In this document: positions 27,902-30,280 of the stretch, piece after piece | Numbering within the stretch: the stretch's first letter is position 1 | Layout of the letters: each line of letters starts with the position of its first letter | Origin: a virus | Strand: one strand, 5' to 3' | DNA length: 30,280 bases | IMG/VR virus record: IMGVR_UViG_3300043449_001623 | Location: 1 to 30,280 of that record | Translations under genes and position numbers: made by a program | Notes under the pieces: model-generated | What the model saw: only the letters and a program-made list of their open reading frames with translations | What the model was told of the DNA's origin: nothing | The model's database searches: none

Positions 27902-27937
27902 GTCCCCCAACCTGTCCCCCAACCTGTCCCCTAGCTA
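27902..27937. repeat. Right iteron array, three 12-bp units
   Basis: Two identical copies of GTCCCCCAACCT are followed by a degenerate third, GTCCCCTAGCTA, whose last bases contain the helicase stop codon. Orientation is opposite to the left array. Confidence 0.9.
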
Positions 27938-30253
27938 CCAAACCCTCGGCATCTCACGAACGTTAGCCTCCGGTGCATCACGTAGAGACAGGCCGATCCA
28001 GCGCCGCCCAAACTTCCGCGACGGGTCCTGTTTGTAGCCGCGGTCCGTCAGGGCACGCGTGAGCCACTTGTGGCTGCGGGGCCTCTCGCCGTTCGCCTGG
28101 CTCCACTCCGCGAAGGCCTTGTAAATGGTCGTGTTCGTTGCCACGCCATGCGGGACACACTTCTCGGAGATGAAGTCGGCCAGCATGTCCATGTCGCTGC
28201 GGTAGTCGTCCGTCGCGTCTCGCACGGCTGCAGGCAGCGCGAGGCCTTCCTGTGCCCAAAGCCTCGCGCCCTCGACGCACCACGCGAGGATGGCGTCCCG
28301 CTCGGCCTCGAGCTTCTTCCCGAGGTCGCGGTCCTTCTCATGGTCCTCGATAGTCTGCGTGAACGGCACCAGCCGAATGCGGCGCCAGATACCGTGGTCG
28401 GTGCCGCGGATGACAGGGCGATGGTTCGTCGCCATGAGGACCTTGAAGGTCGGCGTGAAGGTGAAGAACTCCGCGCGCATGAAGCGCGCCTCCATCGCCG
28501 CGTCACCCGTCATCTCCTTGATGAGACTCTCATCCAGCTGCGCGCCCTGCTCGGGCTCGGAGCAGGTCACCAGACGGTGGCCACGCAGCGCCGCGACGTC
28601 GTTGGGGATGCCGCCGCTGCGGTCGCGCATGAAGGTCTCGGCGCGCGAGTGCTTGGCGTAGTCCCCAAGCACAGTGCGGACGGTGTCGAGGAACGTGCTC
28701 TTACCGTTCGATCCATTGCCGTACAGGATGAAGAGGCATTGCTCGCGCGTCGAGCCCGTGAGGCAGTAGCCCAGCACGCGCTGGATGAAGCCGACCATCT
28801 CCTGGTCATGCCCCATGATGCGGCTCAGGAAGGCGAGCCACGTGGGGCATCCCGACGAGGACAAGCCAGCGCCCGCCATCTTCGTATGGAGCGCCTCGCG
28901 CTCATGCGGGCGCACCGTCCCCCAGCGCAGGTCCACGATGCCCGCCTCTGTATTCAGGGCCCACTCGTCAGCATCCAGCGCGTTCTGCTCGATAGCGACG
29001 TCACCACGCGCGACCTGAACTGCCGAGCGGAGATGCTGGCTCATCTCGGAGGCGGAAGCCCACTTGCTCCACGTCCGCGCTTCCTCCTTGAGGACGGCGA
29101 TAGCCCGAGCCATCGACGGAGGAGGCTGCGCTCCTCCCGCAAGGACCGCCTGACGGAGACGCTCCTTCAGGTCGTCAGCGTGCGCGACCACGTCGAGGGC
29201 GACCTCGCGCGACAGGTTGTCCACGCGACGACGCGTGTCCGAGCTCCACCGCTTGCCATCCCAGACAAGGAAGCCGTCGCCGGGGAGAGAGCCACACCAG
29301 CGGACGTCGGGCCCGAAGCGGTCGACGAGGCGCGCTGCGTTGCCCACGTCGGTCGGACGGTAAGGCGTCGCCGGGATGGCCGTCGGTGCATCCGAGGGAC
29401 GACGCGGGCTCTTCTCGCCGCGGTCGAGGCCATCCTTGACGGTGCGGCGGACCTCCTGTTCCGGCTTGCCAGCGTCCAGCCCAGCGGACACCAGCGCGAA
29501 CTCCGCCGCATGACGATCGAGGCATCCGCCGCCCACCAGCTCGCCGACGCGGCAGCTCTCGCGGTAGATCGCATCGTGCCGACTGCCCTGGCATGTGCGA
29601 ACCCGTTCGCACGCGGCGTCGAGGGCCTCGGCTGCGGTCGCTGCGTCTCCCGGCGCCACCGTCACGGGCGCGGGAGCTGCAGCCGGCAGCGGGAGCGGCT
29701 TAGGCTCCTCTCGCTTCGCGACCATGGCGACAAGCCACGCGGGGGCCGACGCGGCTTCGCGAGCACCCACCTCCCACTGATAGACCCTGCCCGACGGGTG
29801 AATGCTCGGCGGCACGACGACGTACCCGCCATCCGCGCGGATATCGAGCCCCGTTCGCTGCCCGTGCACCTTGATCCGCGCGCGGTTGTTCAGCTCCACG
29901 CCTTCGGGCATGCGGAAGTAATAGTGCGCGCCCGACCCCGTCGTCGCGGTCAGCGTCGCGGGCAGCGCGCCGTGCTGGGCTACGAGCTGCTCGAGGGCCT
30001 CCGGGCCTGTAAGCCCGCCATCCTTGGGCGGTGCCGCGTCCACGTCGAGGACGAACACGCCCGAGGCCGCCCCCGTGGCGAGACCGATGTTGTAGGCCTT
30101 GTCGCCCCACAGATCGGCGACGACGCTCGCGTCGTTGCTCGCCGCCTTGAAGCCGTTGCTCGTCGCGGGGATCTTCTGCCTCTCCTGAAGCGGGAAGACC
30201 GACCAACCGTGACGCGCGTACCTGAGGGCGTAGTCGCCCATCGTGAAGAGCAT
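27935..30253 (-). CDS. Primase-polymerase / SF3 (P4-type) helicase, 772 aa
   Basis: N-terminal prim-pol domain: a YARHGWSVFPL opening, FVLDVDA with D70/D72 as metal ligands, GSGAHYYF near 106-113, GLDIRADGGYVVVPPSIH near 135-152. A Pro/Ala linker (about 175-205) leads to a D5_N-like segment and an SF3 ATPase with Walker A GNGSNGKST at 512-520, a CSEPEQGAQLDE Walker B region at 564-575 and the polar sensor KVLMATNHRP at 604-613, then the arginine segment IWRRIRLVPF. The last 100 residues look like a winged-helix DNA-binding end. Such enzymes open origins and prime. The ATG at 30251-30253 has no Shine-Dalgarno; an in-frame ATG lies four codons later. Confidence 0.92.
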   Translation of the reverse strand: MLFTMGDYALRYARHGWSVFPLQERQKIPATSNGFKAASNDASVVADLWGDKAYNIGLATGAASGVFVLDVDAAPPKDGGLTGPEALEQLVAQHGALPATLTATTGSGAHYYFRMPEGVELNNRARIKVHGQRTGLDIRADGGYVVVPPSIHPSGRVYQWEVGAREAASAPAWLVAMVAKREEPKPLPLPAAAPAPVTVAPGDAATAAEALDAACERVRTCQGSRHDAIYRESCRVGELVGGGCLDRHAAEFALVSAGLDAGKPEQEVRRTVKDGLDRGEKSPRRPSDAPTAIPATPYRPTDVGNAARLVDRFGPDVRWCGSLPGDGFLVWDGKRWSSDTRRRVDNLSREVALDVVAHADDLKERLRQAVLAGGAQPPPSMARAIAVLKEEARTWSKWASASEMSQHLRSAVQVARGDVAIEQNALDADEWALNTEAGIVDLRWGTVRPHEREALHTKMAGAGLSSSGCPTWLAFLSRIMGHDQEMVGFIQRVLGYCLTGSTREQCLFILYGNGSNGKSTFLDTVRTVLGDYAKHSRAETFMRDRSGGIPNDVAALRGHRLVTCSEPEQGAQLDESLIKEMTGDAAMEARFMRAEFFTFTPTFKVLMATNHRPVIRGTDHGIWRRIRLVPFTQTIEDHEKDRDLGKKLEAERDAILAWCVEGARLWAQEGLALPAAVRDATDDYRSDMDMLADFISEKCVPHGVATNTTIYKAFAEWSQANGERPRSHKWLTRALTDRGYKQDPSRKFGRRWIGLSLRDAPEANVREMPRVW

Positions 30254-30280
30254 GATGTACCCGTGGACCGCCGTGGGGGA
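30154..30280. repeat. Terminal direct repeat, right copy (circle overlap)
   Basis: Identical to 1-127. Joining the two copies makes one continuous helicase gene with the 101-343 region upstream. Confidence 0.95.

Larger units (their letters stand above)
27624..27934. other. Non-coding region: candidate replication origin with exact dyad symmetry
   Basis: This 311-base gap next to the primase-helicase gene holds, from left to right, a palindrome (27659-27672), three 12-bp direct repeats beginning GGGGAC/TGGGAC (27685, 27697, 27709), a 21-bp inverted-repeat arm (27751-27771), an A/T-richer core, the second arm (27845-27865), and three 12-bp repeats beginning GTCCCC (27902, 27914, 27926). Every GGGGAC box mirrors a GTCCCC box around 27808. 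The spacer bases between boxes are not conserved in mirror, which points to a symmetric protein-binding array. An origin bound by the helicase or the neighbouring small proteins is the most natural reading. Confidence 0.6.

Noticed and set aside
27685-27937. CRISPR array
   Set aside because: Twelve-bp units with no spacers, in opposite orientations on the two sides, and no cas genes.
1-30280. Integrase, partition, tRNA or toxin-antitoxin genes that would show lysogeny
   Set aside because: Reading all plausible frames gave none. The XRE regulator alone does not prove a temperate life cycle.

Overview
The window is one complete, circularly closed genome of a tailed, non-contractile-tail (siphovirus-like) phage. 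Bases 1-127 are repeated exactly at 30154-30280, so the unique genome is 30,153 bp and the ends are an assembly or permutation overlap. Base composition is strongly G+C-rich and genes are packed tightly, mostly with ATGA, GTGA or TGATG start/stop overlaps. The host is probably a high-GC bacterium. The phage-borne DnaN hints at a proteobacterial or myxobacterial host, but this is only a guess. I see no integrase, partition, tRNA or CRISPR gene, so lysogeny cannot be argued beyond one small XRE-type regulator.

Layout. A divergent control region lies near 3007-3052. To its right, a short plus-strand operon (3053-5456) carries a small unknown protein, an ERF-family annealing protein with a Cys4 zinc ribbon, a small Cys-rich protein and a DnaN-like sliding clamp. 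All other genes are on the minus strand. They begin with the XRE regulator (3006) and RusA resolvase, then a cluster of small accessory genes including a MazG-like protein. Across the circle junction comes a 772-aa primase-polymerase/SF3 helicase (30253-27935). A 310-bp non-coding region with striking dyad symmetry follows (27624-27934, my best replication-origin candidate), then two small genes and the packaging and virion block.

The virion block runs from 26934 down to 5453: candidate TerS, TerL, portal, a conserved head protein, scaffold, major capsid protein, connectors and tail terminator, tail tube, tail chaperones G/GT joined by a -1 frameshift, tape measure, a 1088-aa tail protein with Asp-boxes, a hub-like protein, several fibre/adhesin proteins (one with polyglycine runs), a lysis region (two membrane proteins and an M15 peptidase endolysin), and two last small genes. 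The last minus-strand gene meets dnaN tail-to-tail, the two stop codons sharing the tetranucleotide CTAG.

How it works together (inference). The prim-pol/helicase would open and prime the origin. The phage clamp would capture a host replicase, because no DNA polymerase gene is present. ERF and RusA would process recombination intermediates into concatemers. TerS and TerL would package these into capsids, probably headful, given the circular closure and absence of a visible cos end. Most non-coding gaps carry a hairpin or palindrome, and these are the least explained parts of the genome.
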